Shown: positions 9,175 to 17,993 of the stretch, in pieces
How the letters are laid out: each line of letters opens with the position of its first letter
Numbering within the stretch: position 1 is the first letter of the stretch
Made by a program: the position numbers and the translations under genes
The notes under the pieces: generated by a model
The model's input: the letters and a program-made list of their open reading frames with translations, nothing else
Database searches by the model: none
What the model was told of the DNA's origin: nothing
NCBI RefSeq assembly: GCF_003144035.1
Contig: NZ_QFWT01000001.1
Location: forward strand, 310,001 to 374,000
Length of the DNA: 64,000 nt
Source: Vibrio albus
Lineage (GTDB): Bacteria; Pseudomonadota; Gammaproteobacteria; Enterobacterales; Vibrionaceae
Reading direction: 5' to 3'

Positions 9175-10035
9175 CTATCTCAAAGAATTAAGTGCGATCT
9201 TTAGCTGTTGGGCATGATATAAATAACTTTCATCACGCCATATCTGGTACCCGAGCAAATACCAGAGCATACTCATCATCTGGTGATGTGGTTTCCACGC
9301 ATTGACCCCCTGAATCCAGATATCAGCGTTTTCGATTCCACGTATTTTACAGTAGTTGACCACAGCCGAAGGCATATTCAGTTGTTCTATGTCTATCATC
9401 ATCGCCAAATCCATACGCGGGTCTCCCACTCCGGCGTACTCCCAGTCGATAACCTTCAGACCTTTGTCAGTCTCTATAAGGTTATAATGACCGAAATCAT
9501 GGTGGCAAAGCGTTGGCTGAACGGGCTCTACGACCGGTAGTTCACGCCACCGGGTGTACAAAGCCGTATATTCATTGTCCTTAAACTCTGGTTTAAGCTG
9601 ATACCAGTATCCATCCACCTTTGAAGTATAAGAGAAATGGGGAATCGGCTTATCACGCACCTCCACGGAGTGTATCCTGACCAGCATCCCAATCAGCTGA
9701 AATTCATGGAGAGGAGAGTGCAGAACACCTCCGTCGACCCATTCAACCAATAGCCCGTGAGCATTGAGAAAAACGGGTTGGGGAGTAAATTGAGAGGTCT
9801 TCAGGGCATCCAGAAGACGGTATTCCTGTACCCTGGATATTCCATAAGCCTGAGAAACCGATGAGACTGGCCGCCACACATAAGCACGGCCATCCTGCAT
9901 CGCTAACTTCCAGCAGCGGTTGGTCAGCCCCCCGGAAAGCACTTCTACAAGGCATGGAGATTCTGTAAAAAAATCGTCCAGCGACATGAGGGATTCATCG
10001 AGTGACCGGGCTTCTTCCCAGCTCATTTTTGCCAC
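9175..10035 (-). CDS. thiK: Thiamine kinase-like phosphotransferase ThiK
   Basis: Member of the aminoglycoside phosphotransferase/choline kinase fold, 286 aa. The catalytic loop is HHDFGHYNL (H-D-x4-N, near residue 177), and the metal-binding segment is VIDWEYAGVGDPRMDLA, both intact. ThiK phosphorylates salvaged thiamine to thiamine monophosphate in E. coli, where it also sits between lpoB and ycfP; the name here rests on that context as much as on sequence. Translation begins at GTG (10033-10035), with GAGGGA upstream. It lies 11 nt after lpoB in the same operon. A related small-alcohol kinase is the alternative. Confidence 0.8.
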   Translation of the reverse strand: MAKMSWEEARSLDESLMSLDDFFTESPCLVEVLSGGLTNRCWKLAMQDGRAYVWRPVSSVSQAYGISRVQEYRLLDALKTSQFTPQPVFLNAHGLLVEWVDGGVLHSPLHEFQLIGMLVRIHSVEVRDKPIPHFSYTSKVDGYWYQLKPEFKDNEYTALYTRWRELPVVEPVQPTLCHHDFGHYNLIETDKGLKVIDWEYAGVGDPRMDLAMMIDIEQLNMPSAVVNYCKIRGIENADIWIQGVNAWKPHHQMMSMLWYLLGYQIWRDESYLYHAQQLKIALNSLR

Positions 10036-10046
10036 TGAACATTCCC

Positions 10047-10637
10047 TCAGAATCCGAGCAGACTTTTTGACTCTTGCTTGCGAATTTCCGTTTCATCCGC
10101 CCATTCGATGATGCCTGTTTCTAAGTCCATCAGACGCATCGTCATTTTATAGTACACATCTTTATCGCTGCCGGCCTTTTTCACAATACTGGAAAGATTC
10201 CCGTACAACATATATTCAGCACCAACCATTTTACCAAACTGAATCACATTATTACTGTTCACCAACTGGTCATTATTCTGGAAATTCAGCTGCTTACGAA
10301 CAGACTCTACCCGATTCATATCCACAAACCGGAATTTGCCGGAGTTCAGCATCTTAGTACTGATCGAATCAGTAATTGATTCAGTATCGATATGCTCTGC
10401 AGTTTTATTTTTAATACGTTCAACGAACACAACGGGTCTTTTATTGTAAGTAATGGCACCCACGGCTCCGGACATCAACATACTGTCCACCATTTCAGAC
10501 GCAATTTTCTGCAGGTCACTGGAACCAAAATCTATGGTGGTGGTTTCAATTTCCTGAGCGTCACCATAACTGACCCTGTTTGAACAACCACTCAGCACCA
10601 AAGCCAATCCGATTAATACTAAAATACCTTTTTTCAT
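10047..10637 (-). CDS. lpoB: Penicillin-binding-protein activator LpoB
   Basis: Outer-membrane lipoprotein of 196 aa that reaches through the peptidoglycan to stimulate PBP1B. The lipobox LSGC puts the acylated cysteine at residue 18; the +2 residue is Ser, so the Lol system should send it to the outer membrane. The globular part contains KRPVVFVERIKNKTAEHIDT and the FGKMVGAEYMLYGNLSSI strand-helix of the LpoB/CsgG-like fold. The linker after Cys18 is much shorter than the proline-rich one of enterobacterial LpoB. It is flanked by ycfL and thiK as in E. coli. Confidence 0.88.
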   Translation of the reverse strand: MKKGILVLIGLALVLSGCSNRVSYGDAQEIETTTIDFGSSDLQKIASEMVDSMLMSGAVGAITYNKRPVVFVERIKNKTAEHIDTESITDSISTKMLNSGKFRFVDMNRVESVRKQLNFQNNDQLVNSNNVIQFGKMVGAEYMLYGNLSSIVKKAGSDKDVYYKMTMRLMDLETGIIEWADETEIRKQESKSLLGF

Positions 10638-10652
10638 TCTTATACCTTACCT

Positions 10653-11057
10653 TTACTCATCCGCCTGACGGATCTGAACACGAAATTGTTTACCATCTGG
10701 ATTGATTGACACCTCAGAAACGGAAATAGTTTCAAAGCCGTGGACAATCACTTTTTTCCATGCTGCTTGTTTAGAATTCACTTCCAGCCCGGCATCGTCA
10801 TACCAGTAAAACCGATACTGTACATGCTGGTCGCCACCGTACTGACTACTTAGTGATACCACACCCCGGGTTTTACCCTCAAATTCAACCGTACTGATAT
10901 TATCCACCACCAGACGGTTTCCTAAGACCTGATCAGTAAATACGGCCTTCTGCGTCTTACCATCCACCCTCATACCAGAAGTAATATCCGCACACCCGGA
11001 CAGTACCACAACAAAGGACACACATAGTCCCAGACACGCTTTCAAACACCTATTCAT
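10653..11057 (-). CDS. ycfL: YcfL-family (DUF1425) lipoprotein
   Basis: A 134-aa predicted lipoprotein: hydrophobic signal, lipobox LSGC with Cys22, then a beta-rich domain containing RFYWYDDAGLEV and a final strand KQFRVQIRQADE, as in the DUF1425/YcfL family. The residue after Cys22 is Ala and the next is Asp, so outer-membrane sorting is expected. Function is unknown, but the family is consistently next to lpoB. It abuts the upstream lipoprotein gene with no gap and precedes lpoB by 15 nt. Confidence 0.82.
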   Translation of the reverse strand: MNRCLKACLGLCVSFVVVLSGCADITSGMRVDGKTQKAVFTDQVLGNRLVVDNISTVEFEGKTRGVVSLSSQYGGDQHVQYRFYWYDDAGLEVNSKQAAWKKVIVHGFETISVSEVSINPDGKQFRVQIRQADE

Positions 11058-12461
11058 TTACAAACCTCCCAACGGTTTATGCCAAACCGTACCGTTCTCT
11101 CCCTGCCGGGAAAGCCAGACTAACACGGTTTCTCCGGATTTGACCTTTATAGTGTAGCCCTCCTCGCCATCTTGAGAACGTTCGAAATCAAGCTTATATT
11201 CTCCCGGAGCCACATCACTACTATAACTGTATACCTTAGATGGTAATGTCTGCCAGCTTCGGGTATCCGGCTGTTCTGTTATTATATTCCAGACATTAAA
11301 CAACAGGTTTCCGGCATCATCTCCATTAGTGGCACTTCTCCTCAACTGCTCTTTTGCAATCACCCGAAGTACCAGTCTGCTTACCATCGCAGGAATACGT
11401 TCTGTCAGATCCTGCCTCGCCATAAGATTGACATCCGTAAGGATAGATTTGGTCAGAGTCTTGTCATTTAACCGGATGACCGGAAAATGTTCTTCATTTC
11501 CTGGCGGATAATAAGGTAAAGCCAGCGAATGTACCGCTGTTCCCTGATAGGAATAAAAAGGTAGTGACAGTGTCCATCCGTGCCTGGCACCAACAATACC
11601 CTGCTCCTCAATGACGATAATTTGCCCATGACCCCGGCTACTGGCTGGATTGTTCCCATACGTCTTGCGCAGCTGTTTCAAATCCTCAGACATACTCAGT
11701 TTTTCTGCGACCCGGAAAGTCCCCTGTATCACCTGCTTATTGTCTGGGGCCACTGCCAGGGCACGACGGTAATCGACATAAGCGTTGTTTAACTCATCGG
11801 CCGCTTCATAGAGCAGAGCAGACAGGTACAGCAGATAACCGTTCTGTACTGCCTGCAGCGACTGGCCCGCATCGGGATAATGGGATAAGACGGCCCCAAG
11901 ATTCGAACTGACGCCCTGTTTCCTGAGCGCAGCCTCTGCCTGCTTCAGCGTTTTTTCCCTGCTTTTTCTGGCCTGTTCCTGAACAAGGTTGGCTTTTCTG
12001 ACTTCGACCAATGCCCCTTCCAGCGAATTTTCCTGCAGATAATTCAAACCAAGGTAGAGGTGCAAAAAGCCCAGCTCATAGTCACCCGGCGAATAAGCGG
12101 TCAGATTATCATTAACGGCGAGCGAGCCGATGTCTGTTGCTGACTCACTCAAAGAAATCAACGCCTGATCCTGTTGCTTTTGAACGGCCCGTTCACTTTC
12201 CTCTAGGTATTGTTTACTTTCGGGATATTGCTGATCCAGAAAGGCTACCCGCCCCTTCTCCATGTTGTCCAGAATATCGCCACCGACAGAGTTCGGAAGG
12301 TTCTCTATCGCCTGCTGATAATGACCCGCTTTTACTGACTGATACAGTACCTGATTTTGTAGCGAATAATGACTGAATAAATTACCTGCGGTTAAAGAGG
12401 AGCATGACGTAATCAAACTGATTACTGATAAAAAAAGAGTCTTTTTAAGTACTGGATTCAC
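11058..12461 (-). CDS. COG3014-type TPR lipoprotein, first gene of the lpoB operon
   Basis: A 467-aa predicted lipoprotein with Cys20 in ITSC and Ser at +2, so probably outer membrane facing the periplasm. The N-terminal half is helical with TPR-like units (YQQAIENLP; YELGFLHLYLGLNYLQENSLEGALVEVRKA; AYVDYRRALAVAPDNKQ). The second half is beta-rich and ends with a strand pair around YTIKVKSGETVLVWLSRQG. It starts at GTG (12459-12461), 6 nt after GGAGG. It directly abuts ycfL. The family is annotated only as hypothetical; operon context suggests a peptidoglycan-synthesis role, which is inference. Confidence 0.75.
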   Translation of the reverse strand: MNPVLKKTLFLSVISLITSCSSLTAGNLFSHYSLQNQVLYQSVKAGHYQQAIENLPNSVGGDILDNMEKGRVAFLDQQYPESKQYLEESERAVQKQQDQALISLSESATDIGSLAVNDNLTAYSPGDYELGFLHLYLGLNYLQENSLEGALVEVRKANLVQEQARKSREKTLKQAEAALRKQGVSSNLGAVLSHYPDAGQSLQAVQNGYLLYLSALLYEAADELNNAYVDYRRALAVAPDNKQVIQGTFRVAEKLSMSEDLKQLRKTYGNNPASSRGHGQIIVIEEQGIVGARHGWTLSLPFYSYQGTAVHSLALPYYPPGNEEHFPVIRLNDKTLTKSILTDVNLMARQDLTERIPAMVSRLVLRVIAKEQLRRSATNGDDAGNLLFNVWNIITEQPDTRSWQTLPSKVYSYSSDVAPGEYKLDFERSQDGEEGYTIKVKSGETVLVWLSRQGENGTVWHKPLGGL

Positions 12462-12510
12462 CAGATGCCTCCATCAGGAATACAAAACTGATTGGGGTAA
12501 CAGGGAACAG

Positions 12511-12537
12511 AAAGGGAGGCGTTCATCCTCCCCTTTT
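12511..12537 (-). terminator. Probable hinT terminator
   Basis: Minus-strand hairpin GGGAGG-atgaacg-CCTCCC followed by TTTC, 36 nt downstream of hinT. The T-run is short. Confidence 0.55.
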
Positions 12538-12572
12538 ATTAACGAATATCAACTAAGGCTCAGTAACAGGCC

Positions 12573-12926
12573 TTACTGATCAATCAAAAGAGGACCAAGC
12601 GGACGACCACCCAGCAGATGCATGTGGATATGGTATACTTCCTGACCGCCATGAGCATTACAGTTCATGATCAGACGATAGCCGCCTTCATCAATCCCCT
12701 CGTCTTTGGCCAGCTTTTTAGCCACGGTAAACATGCGCCCCATCATTAGCTCGTCTTCTTCCTCAATATCATTCAGTGTAGGGATGAACTTGTTGGGGAT
12801 AATAAGAACATGGCTTGGTGCTCTCGGGCTGATATCTCTGAATGCGGTAACCAGGTCATCCTGATACACGATATCTGCCGGAATCTCTTTACGAATGATT
12901 TTACTGAATATGGTTTCTTCCGCCAT
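12573..12926 (-). CDS. hinT: HIT-family purine nucleoside phosphoramidase HinT
   Basis: A 117-aa HIT-domain protein that hydrolyses adenosine-5'-phosphoramidate and related P-N bonds. The catalytic histidine triad is HIHMH at residues 99-103 in [11 protein letters not shown], and the N-terminal strand [19 protein letters not shown] is typical of the HinT branch. The length matches E. coli HinT (119). In E. coli hinT is the first gene of the hinT-ycfL-lpoB-thiK series; here the COG3014 lipoprotein and a hairpin separate it from ycfL. Confidence 0.95.
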   Translation of the reverse strand: MAEETIFSKIIRKEIPADIVYQDDLVTAFRDISPRAPSHVLIIPNKFIPTLNDIEEEDELMMGRMFTVAKKLAKDEGIDEGGYRLIMNCNAHGGQEVYHIHMHLLGGRPLGPLLIDQ

Positions 12927-13145
12927 TTATGACTCCGCTATTTTGTTTTGTTTCAGTATGTGTAATGCCTTAATAAAGCTCAATCAAAATGCCTGCTGAC
13001 TCCAAATTTAAGCAGGAAGTGTCTCACATAAGTTTATTTTGAGTAATCAATCAAGGTATGTGCATCCATTAATCCTTAGCATTAACCGTTATTTTGTACC
13101 ACTTTTGAGACAGTTTGTCTTTTTAATTTTTTGGGAGAGAATGTG

Positions 13146-15137
13146 ATGAAAGGCTCAGTCATAAGACGGATGTATGCCGGTTTTGCTCTGATTATTTTTA
13201 CCTTAGTGATGACTATTATCACTATGTTGGGAAATATGAATGACATCAATGATAAATTTGGTTCTGTAACCACAACGGCAATACCCCTTCTTACAATTTC
13301 CAACCAAACCAGCGTCGAACTGCTTTCCTCAGATAAAGCGTTTAAAGATTTCCTGACAACCCAGAATAAGGAAAAAATGGATCAAACTCGTAACGAGTTC
13401 TCTGCCAATCAAGAACGCTTTGAACAGGCCCTCAAACAACTGGAATCTGCCAGTAAACTATTTCCGGAACTGAAACAGGAAACAGAGACATTAATAACCA
13501 TTGAACATCGGTATTTTTCTGAAGCCAAAGAAGCGATGGATAATTACCAGCACATGTTTACCGCTGAAACAGAGCTGAATCAGGCAACTCGCCGGTTTCA
13601 TACTCTCAGCCAAAAACTCAGAGTCGAAATGAAATCGTACGTTGACGATCAGAACAGCCTCGCCGTCATGATGATTGCCAAAAATTACTTTATTAAGTTG
13701 AAACAGGCTGAAGTAAACACGTCAGATGCGCTTGCCAGCCAGGATACCAGCGCCATTAGCAAAGCCATTCAGCAAAACAAAAAAGCGATCGTCCACCTGA
13801 ATAATGCCTACAATGGCCTGACGGCTCAGATACCATCTCTAAAACAACTCTTCGATGAGTCTGTGACTCAGTTTACTCAGGATATGGGCAAAAAAGGGGG
13901 GGTTTTAGATCTGCACTATTCCTATTTGACTGCCCGTGAACGTTTATACAACAATATTTCCAACCTGACTCAGGATATCGACGAGGCAATGTTGATACTG
14001 GATAGGTTTACTGCGGTCGCAACAAAGCAACTGGATAGTTCGCTGGCCGAATCCGATACCATCAACAAAGCAGCTCTGCAAAAAGCTCTCATCATCGGTT
14101 CTGTGGTTATACTCATCGCCATCGGTATTGGTTACCATATTGCTCATAGTGTCCGCACCCCTCTGACCCGAATTCTTAAGGTGCTTGAAGCACTGGCACA
14201 AGGAGACATGACCGCCCGTATTGATGTTCGTCATGACAATGAATTTGGCCGGGTCAGTCAACATATCAACTCTCTTGCGAATAACCTGCGAGATATTCTT
14301 CTTCAAATTAATGCCGCTTCAGACAACCTGACTCAGGCGGCATTCAGTAACCAGCAAACCTCACAGAATGCGCAGGAAAAGCTGACGCTTCAGAGAGAAC
14401 AGACAGCCAGTGTTGCGACAGCAATGACGGAGATGGAGCATTCTGTCAGAGAAGTCGCTCAAAGTGCTCAAAATTCACTGGATAAAGTCTACCAGGTGAG
14501 TGATGCTTCCGAGTCTGGCCGCAATGTTATGAGTGCCAACATCACAACCGTCCAGCAGCTTGAACAAAGACTAACGCAATCCGTTGATGCGGTTGCCGAG
14601 CTTAGAAACATGAGCAGCAAAATCGGATCGATTCTGGATGTTATCCAGAATATCGCCGAACAAACCAACCTGCTGGCGCTTAATGCGGCAATCGAGGCCG
14701 CCCGGGCCGGAGAGCAAGGACGTGGATTCGCCGTTGTGGCTGACGAAGTTCGGGTTCTCGCACAACGTACAACCGAGTCAACGACTGAAATAGATAATAT
14801 GATCAGCAACCTCCAGTCCAGCTCTGAGTCTGCCGGACATATTATTGAGAGCTGCATGGAAGATATGGAGCTATCTGTTACACAGGCATCAAAAGCCAAC
14901 AGTTCAATGGAGGAAATTCAGGCTCTTATTATCGAAATCAGTGAGATGAGCACACATATTTCTGAAGCGGCTGCCGAACAAAATAGTACTACGTCTGAGA
15001 TTGCCCGCAGCCTTGAAAACATTAGTACTATCGCCGATGATGGCCACCAGGCAATGGCTCAAATAACATCCGTCAGCGAAAACCTGACAGAGCTAGCCCA
15101 AAAACAATCAGGTCTTGTACACAAATTTACACTTTAA
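13146..15137 (+). CDS. Methyl-accepting chemotaxis protein
   Basis: Transmembrane chemoreceptor of 663 aa. TM1 is at about residues 10-30, a helical periplasmic sensor domain runs to about 312, TM2 at 315-337, a HAMP domain at about 338-390, and the signalling coiled coil has its hairpin tip [18 protein letters not shown] near 505-522. The sensor region is all-helical, like four-helix-bundle receptors; no ligand can be assigned. There is no C-terminal NWETF-like CheR tether. The ATG at 13146 is chosen because GGGAGA lies 7 nt upstream; the in-frame TTG at 13131 falls on that site. A hairpin terminator follows. Confidence 0.95.
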   Translation: MKGSVIRRMYAGFALIIFTLVMTIITMLGNMNDINDKFGSVTTTAIPLLTISNQTSVELLSSDKAFKDFLTTQNKEKMDQTRNEFSANQERFEQALKQLESASKLFPELKQETETLITIEHRYFSEAKEAMDNYQHMFTAETELNQATRRFHTLSQKLRVEMKSYVDDQNSLAVMMIAKNYFIKLKQAEVNTSDALASQDTSAISKAIQQNKKAIVHLNNAYNGLTAQIPSLKQLFDESVTQFTQDMGKKGGVLDLHYSYLTARERLYNNISNLTQDIDEAMLILDRFTAVATKQLDSSLAESDTINKAALQKALIIGSVVILIAIGIGYHIAHSVRTPLTRILKVLEALAQGDMTARIDVRHDNEFGRVSQHINSLANNLRDILLQINAASDNLTQAAFSNQQTSQNAQEKLTLQREQTASVATAMTEMEHSVREVAQSAQNSLDKVYQVSDASESGRNVMSANITTVQQLEQRLTQSVDAVAELRNMSSKIGSILDVIQNIAEQTNLLALNAAIEAARAGEQGRGFAVVADEVRVLAQRTTESTTEIDNMISNLQSSSESAGHIIESCMEDMELSVTQASKANSSMEEIQALIIEISEMSTHISEAAAEQNSTTSEIARSLENISTIADDGHQAMAQITSVSENLTELAQKQSGLVHKFTL

Positions 15138-15164
15138 AGATTCTGTAAATCTTTTTAGCCATTT

Positions 15165-15199
15165 AAGGGTGAGTTATAGACAATTCACCCTTGATTTTT
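15165..15199 (+). terminator. Intrinsic terminator after the chemoreceptor gene
   Basis: Stem AAGGGTGA (15165-15172) and TCACCCTT (15185-15192) with a 12-nt loop, followed by gaTTTTTA. It ends where the large palindrome at 15194 begins. Confidence 0.75.
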
Positions 15200-15223
15200 A
15201 TATGGTTAGTACCATATAAAAAT
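15194..15223. promoter_or_regulatory. 30-bp palindrome upstream of the CARF nuclease gene
   Basis: ATTTTTATATGGT (15194-15206), spacer TAGT, ACCATATAAAAAT (15211-15223): a perfect 13-bp inverted repeat. It lies 71 nt before the CARF-nuclease ATG and 56 nt after the chemoreceptor stop. It is either a second, AT-rich terminator stem or an operator; the perfect symmetry and closeness to the next promoter favour a protein-binding site. Confidence 0.6.
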
Positions 15224-15294
15224 TATGGTTGGCTTTTCTTCTCCCAATTCTTTTGCCCGCCATAATATTATTCCCAATAATAATGAGGATATGT

Positions 15295-16455
15295 ATGGCC
15301 ATTCATGTAGGCATCATAGATCAAGATCCAATCCGGCTGGTGACTCCTCTCCTGGACAAACGGGCACTCTGCAAGCACATTGTTTTTATCGGTGATTGCA
15401 CCCAAAAGGCCATGTACCAGAGGCTTGAGTCAGTATTAAATCAACATCAGATCACAACCGAGTTTTACAAAATCCCTGAAACTATCGATACATCACTGAT
15501 CAAACAATCGATTCAGGTTCTCGAACAAAAACTCATGGCCTGTGGTAAATCCATTAAACTCAATGCCAGTTGTGGTGTCCGTCACCGACTGCTGACGGTT
15601 TACGAAATGTTCCGCAAAAACCGCTGGGAAATTTTCGTTGTCGAGCCAAATAGTGACAAAATATGCTGGTTATATCCGGAAGAACTGCCTGATATTCAGG
15701 TCGATGATGAAATTACCATTTCTGATTATCTGACTATTTTTGGTGCCAGGGCTGAATTTAATGAACAGATCATTCCGGACCAACTGAACCAAAAATTATA
15801 TGACATCGGCCAGAAATGGGCGGGTAACGCACTCGAATTAGGTCCGGGACTGGCAACGCTCAATTATCTGGCAACCACTTGCCGAAAAGAACAAAAGCTG
15901 GACGTCGAGCTGACAGAAAAACAGCAGGGCTATCGCGAGCTGAATATCCTGCTTTCCGATCTGGTCGAAGCCGGATTAGCACGTTATGAAAACGGCACCC
16001 TTACTTTTTCAAGTGAAGATACCCGGCGTTTCTCCAATGGCGAATGGTTGGAAACTCTGGTCCACAGCACTGTCAAACAAATCCAGAGTCAGCTTCCAAC
16101 AATTCAGGACCGTTCTCTGAATGTGCAGGTTTATCGTCAACTCGGCGAACGTGAAGTGCGTAATGAGCTGGATGTTGCGACAGTGGTCAACAACAAACTC
16201 CATATTATCGAGTGTAAAACCAAAGGCATGCGGGACGATGGTGACGACACACTGTATAAACTTGAATCCCTGCGAGATCTGTTAGGTGGTATTCAGGCTC
16301 GTGCTATGCTGGTCAGCTTCCGTCCCCTTCGTCATAACGATATCACCCGGGCCGAAGATCTGGGACTGGCACTTATTGGCCCTGATGAACTTAAAGATCT
16401 GAAAGCCCATCTGACGACTTGGTTTACTGAAGCGGGTGGACATGAAGACCTTTAA
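15295..16455 (+). CDS. Standalone CARF-domain PD-(D/E)XK nuclease (DUF1887, Card1/Can2/VC1899 family)
   Basis: A 386-aa soluble protein. The N-terminal half (about 1-150) is a CARF-like Rossmann domain starting MAIHVGIIDQDPIRLVTPLL; the middle is a winged-helix-like linker; the C-terminus is a restriction-endonuclease fold with E291-L-D293 and I305-E306-C307-K308, the D...E-x-K signature. This is the family of V. cholerae VC1899, a structural prototype for CARF nucleases, and of Card1/Can2, which are activated by cyclic oligoadenylate in type III CRISPR. No cas genes or nucleotide cyclase are in the window. The ATG at 15295 has GAGG 6 nt upstream; an upstream in-frame start at 15229 encodes only a spurious hydrophobic extension. 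The activator and target are unknown here. Confidence 0.88.
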   Translation: MAIHVGIIDQDPIRLVTPLLDKRALCKHIVFIGDCTQKAMYQRLESVLNQHQITTEFYKIPETIDTSLIKQSIQVLEQKLMACGKSIKLNASCGVRHRLLTVYEMFRKNRWEIFVVEPNSDKICWLYPEELPDIQVDDEITISDYLTIFGARAEFNEQIIPDQLNQKLYDIGQKWAGNALELGPGLATLNYLATTCRKEQKLDVELTEKQQGYRELNILLSDLVEAGLARYENGTLTFSSEDTRRFSNGEWLETLVHSTVKQIQSQLPTIQDRSLNVQVYRQLGEREVRNELDVATVVNNKLHIIECKTKGMRDDGDDTLYKLESLRDLLGGIQARAMLVSFRPLRHNDITRAEDLGLALIGPDELKDLKAHLTTWFTEAGGHEDL

Positions 16456-16508
16456 AGTGAGATATTAATCACATATTCATGCAATTAACTCTATTATTAC
16501 AACGTAGA

Positions 16509-16526
16509 CAGTGACAACAATCACAC
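16509..16526. promoter_or_regulatory. CRP-like site upstream of udp
   Basis: GTGA (16511-16514), six bases, TCAC (16521-16524), flanked by A on both sides: a good match to TGTGA-N6-TCACA. It lies 65-80 nt before the udp ATG. udp is a classic CRP/CytR-controlled gene in E. coli. Confidence 0.6.
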
Positions 16527-16590
16527 CAACACCCCCAAATCTAAGCTAGAGTTAGCTCTTGTATTGCACTATTCCAAACAGGAGCTAACT

Positions 16591-17364
16591 ATGTCTCAGG
16601 CCGTTTTTCACCTTGGTATTACCGAAGAAGAACTTAATGGCGCAACCCTTGCGATTATTCCCGGAGATCCGGCAAGAGTGCAAAAAATAGCAGAAGAGAT
16701 GGATAACCCTAAGTTTCTCGCCAGTCACCGAGAATACACCATCTATCTTGCTGAACTGGATAGCTACCCGGTTGTTGTATGCTCAACAGGAATTGGAGGC
16801 CCTTCAACATCAATAGCGGTTGAAGAACTTGCCCAGTTGGGCGTTCGCACCTTCCTGCGAGTCGGAACCACCGGAGCCATCCAGCCAAATGTCCATGTCG
16901 GCGATATGATAGTAACGACTGGCTCTGTTCGTCTTGATGGCGCAAGCTTACACTTCGCTCCAATGGAATTTCCTGCTGTTGCAGATTTTGATGTTGCGAC
17001 CGCAATGAAAGAGGCTGTTGAAGAGTCTGGTGCAGACGTTCACATGGGAATAACCGCTTCCAGCGATACTTTTTATCCGGGTCAGGAACGTTATGACACT
17101 TTCTCTGGTCGGGTTGTTAGCCGTTTTAAAGGCTCAATGAAAGAGTGGCAGGAAATGGGCGTTCTAAACTTTGAAATGGAATCCGCCACACTGTTAACCA
17201 TGTGTGCCAGCTCAGGACTGAAAGCCGGTTGTGTTGCCGGTGTCATTATCAACCGTACACAGAAAGAAATCCCGGACCACGCCACCCTGAAAGAAACAGA
17301 AGCCCGATCAATCAAAGTAGTCGTCGACGCAGCACACAAGCTATTGTCGTCTCAACACCGATAA
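16591..17364 (+). CDS. udp: Uridine phosphorylase
   Basis: Cytosolic pyrimidine-salvage enzyme that converts uridine and phosphate to uracil and ribose-1-phosphate. It is 257 aa (E. coli Udp 253). Signature segments: [13 protein letters not shown] near residue 28 (phosphate binding), [30 protein letters not shown], and [13 protein letters not shown] (ribose-binding Met-Glu) near 195. The start is set at ATG 16591, 7 nt after AGGAG; the earlier in-frame ATG at 16564 has no ribosome-binding site. A CRP-like site precedes it. Confidence 0.97.
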   Translation: MSQAVFHLGITEEELNGATLAIIPGDPARVQKIAEEMDNPKFLASHREYTIYLAELDSYPVVVCSTGIGGPSTSIAVEELAQLGVRTFLRVGTTGAIQPNVHVGDMIVTTGSVRLDGASLHFAPMEFPAVADFDVATAMKEAVEESGADVHMGITASSDTFYPGQERYDTFSGRVVSRFKGSMKEWQEMGVLNFEMESATLLTMCASSGLKAGCVAGVIINRTQKEIPDHATLKETEARSIKVVVDAAHKLLSSQHR

Positions 17365-17395
17365 TTTTTGCCAGACAAGGCATTAATACATACAA

Positions 17396-17429
17396 GCCCT
17401 GATACCTCTTCCTGAACGTCAGGGCCTTT
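17396..17429. terminator. Hairpin between convergent udp and the response regulator
   Basis: Stem GCCCTGA (17396-17402) and TCAGGGC (17419-17425) with a 16-nt loop, followed by CTTTC. The T-run is poor, so termination may be weak. Confidence 0.45.
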
Positions 17430-17515
17430 CATCAAGGCGTGCTATCGGCCTGAATACACCTATTGTAATCCACGCGATCAAACAGAAGTTGTTCATATTT
17501 TTAACGTAAATACAA

Positions 17516-17992
17516 TTACGGGTGTAGGCGTTTAAGTACCACACTTTGATCAAGCAGGCTCTGTATCTCTGAATGATCCAGCCCACAATCAAAAATGTAT
17601 TCTGTCACCAGAGTTAGCACCCGGTTTCGAAGCTCTTCTGCATTCCATGGCTTTTCAAAATAGCTTTCTATACGTGCCTGGTTTATTGCAGCAATCGTAT
17701 CCCTATGTGTCGCTTGCCCGGTCAATAGTATTTTTTTTGTATTACTAAAGCGCGCATCTCCGGAAATCTCCGATAATAATTCCACTCCGGTTTTACCAGG
17801 CATAACATGGTCGGATACTACGACCGCAATATACTCGCCTTCGGCATCAAGCTCGTCCATCAACTCCAGAGCTTCATCAGCCGATTCACAGTCCTCAATA
17901 TTAAGCCAATTACCTAATGATTCCAGATCCTGTAATACCGCACTCAGCACCTCACGTTGATCATCCACACAGATCAGATTTAATTTTTCCAT
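17516..17992 (-). CDS. Receiver-only response regulator paired with the upstream histidine kinase
   Basis: A 158-aa protein made of one REC domain and a short helical tail, with no DNA-binding or enzymatic output. Acidic pocket VDD at residues 9-11, phospho-acceptor Asp61 in VVVSDHVMPG, conserved Thr in LLTGQ and the Lys in YFEKPW are all present, so it should be phosphorylatable. The ATG at 17990-17992 is chosen: GAGG lies upstream and the kinase stop is one base away (TAATATG), so the genes are coupled. Output must be by protein-protein contact, or it is a phosphate sink. It resembles the receiver domains of RpfG/HD-GYP proteins but has no HD-GYP domain. Confidence 0.9.
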   Translation of the reverse strand: MEKLNLICVDDQREVLSAVLQDLESLGNWLNIEDCESADEALELMDELDAEGEYIAVVVSDHVMPGKTGVELLSEISGDARFSNTKKILLTGQATHRDTIAAINQARIESYFEKPWNAEELRNRVLTLVTEYIFDCGLDHSEIQSLLDQSVVLKRLHP

Positions 17993-17993
17993 A

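Noticed and set aside
15229..15294. N-terminal hydrophobic extension of the CARF nuclease (start at 15229)
   Set aside because: The extension would make a membrane anchor not seen in the family, has no ribosome-binding site and lies next to the palindrome; ATG at 15295 has GAGG upstream.
15138..17364. Link of the CARF nuclease to udp or the chemoreceptor as one system
   Set aside because: A terminator and palindrome separate it from the chemoreceptor and udp has its own CRP-like site, so no operon can be supported.
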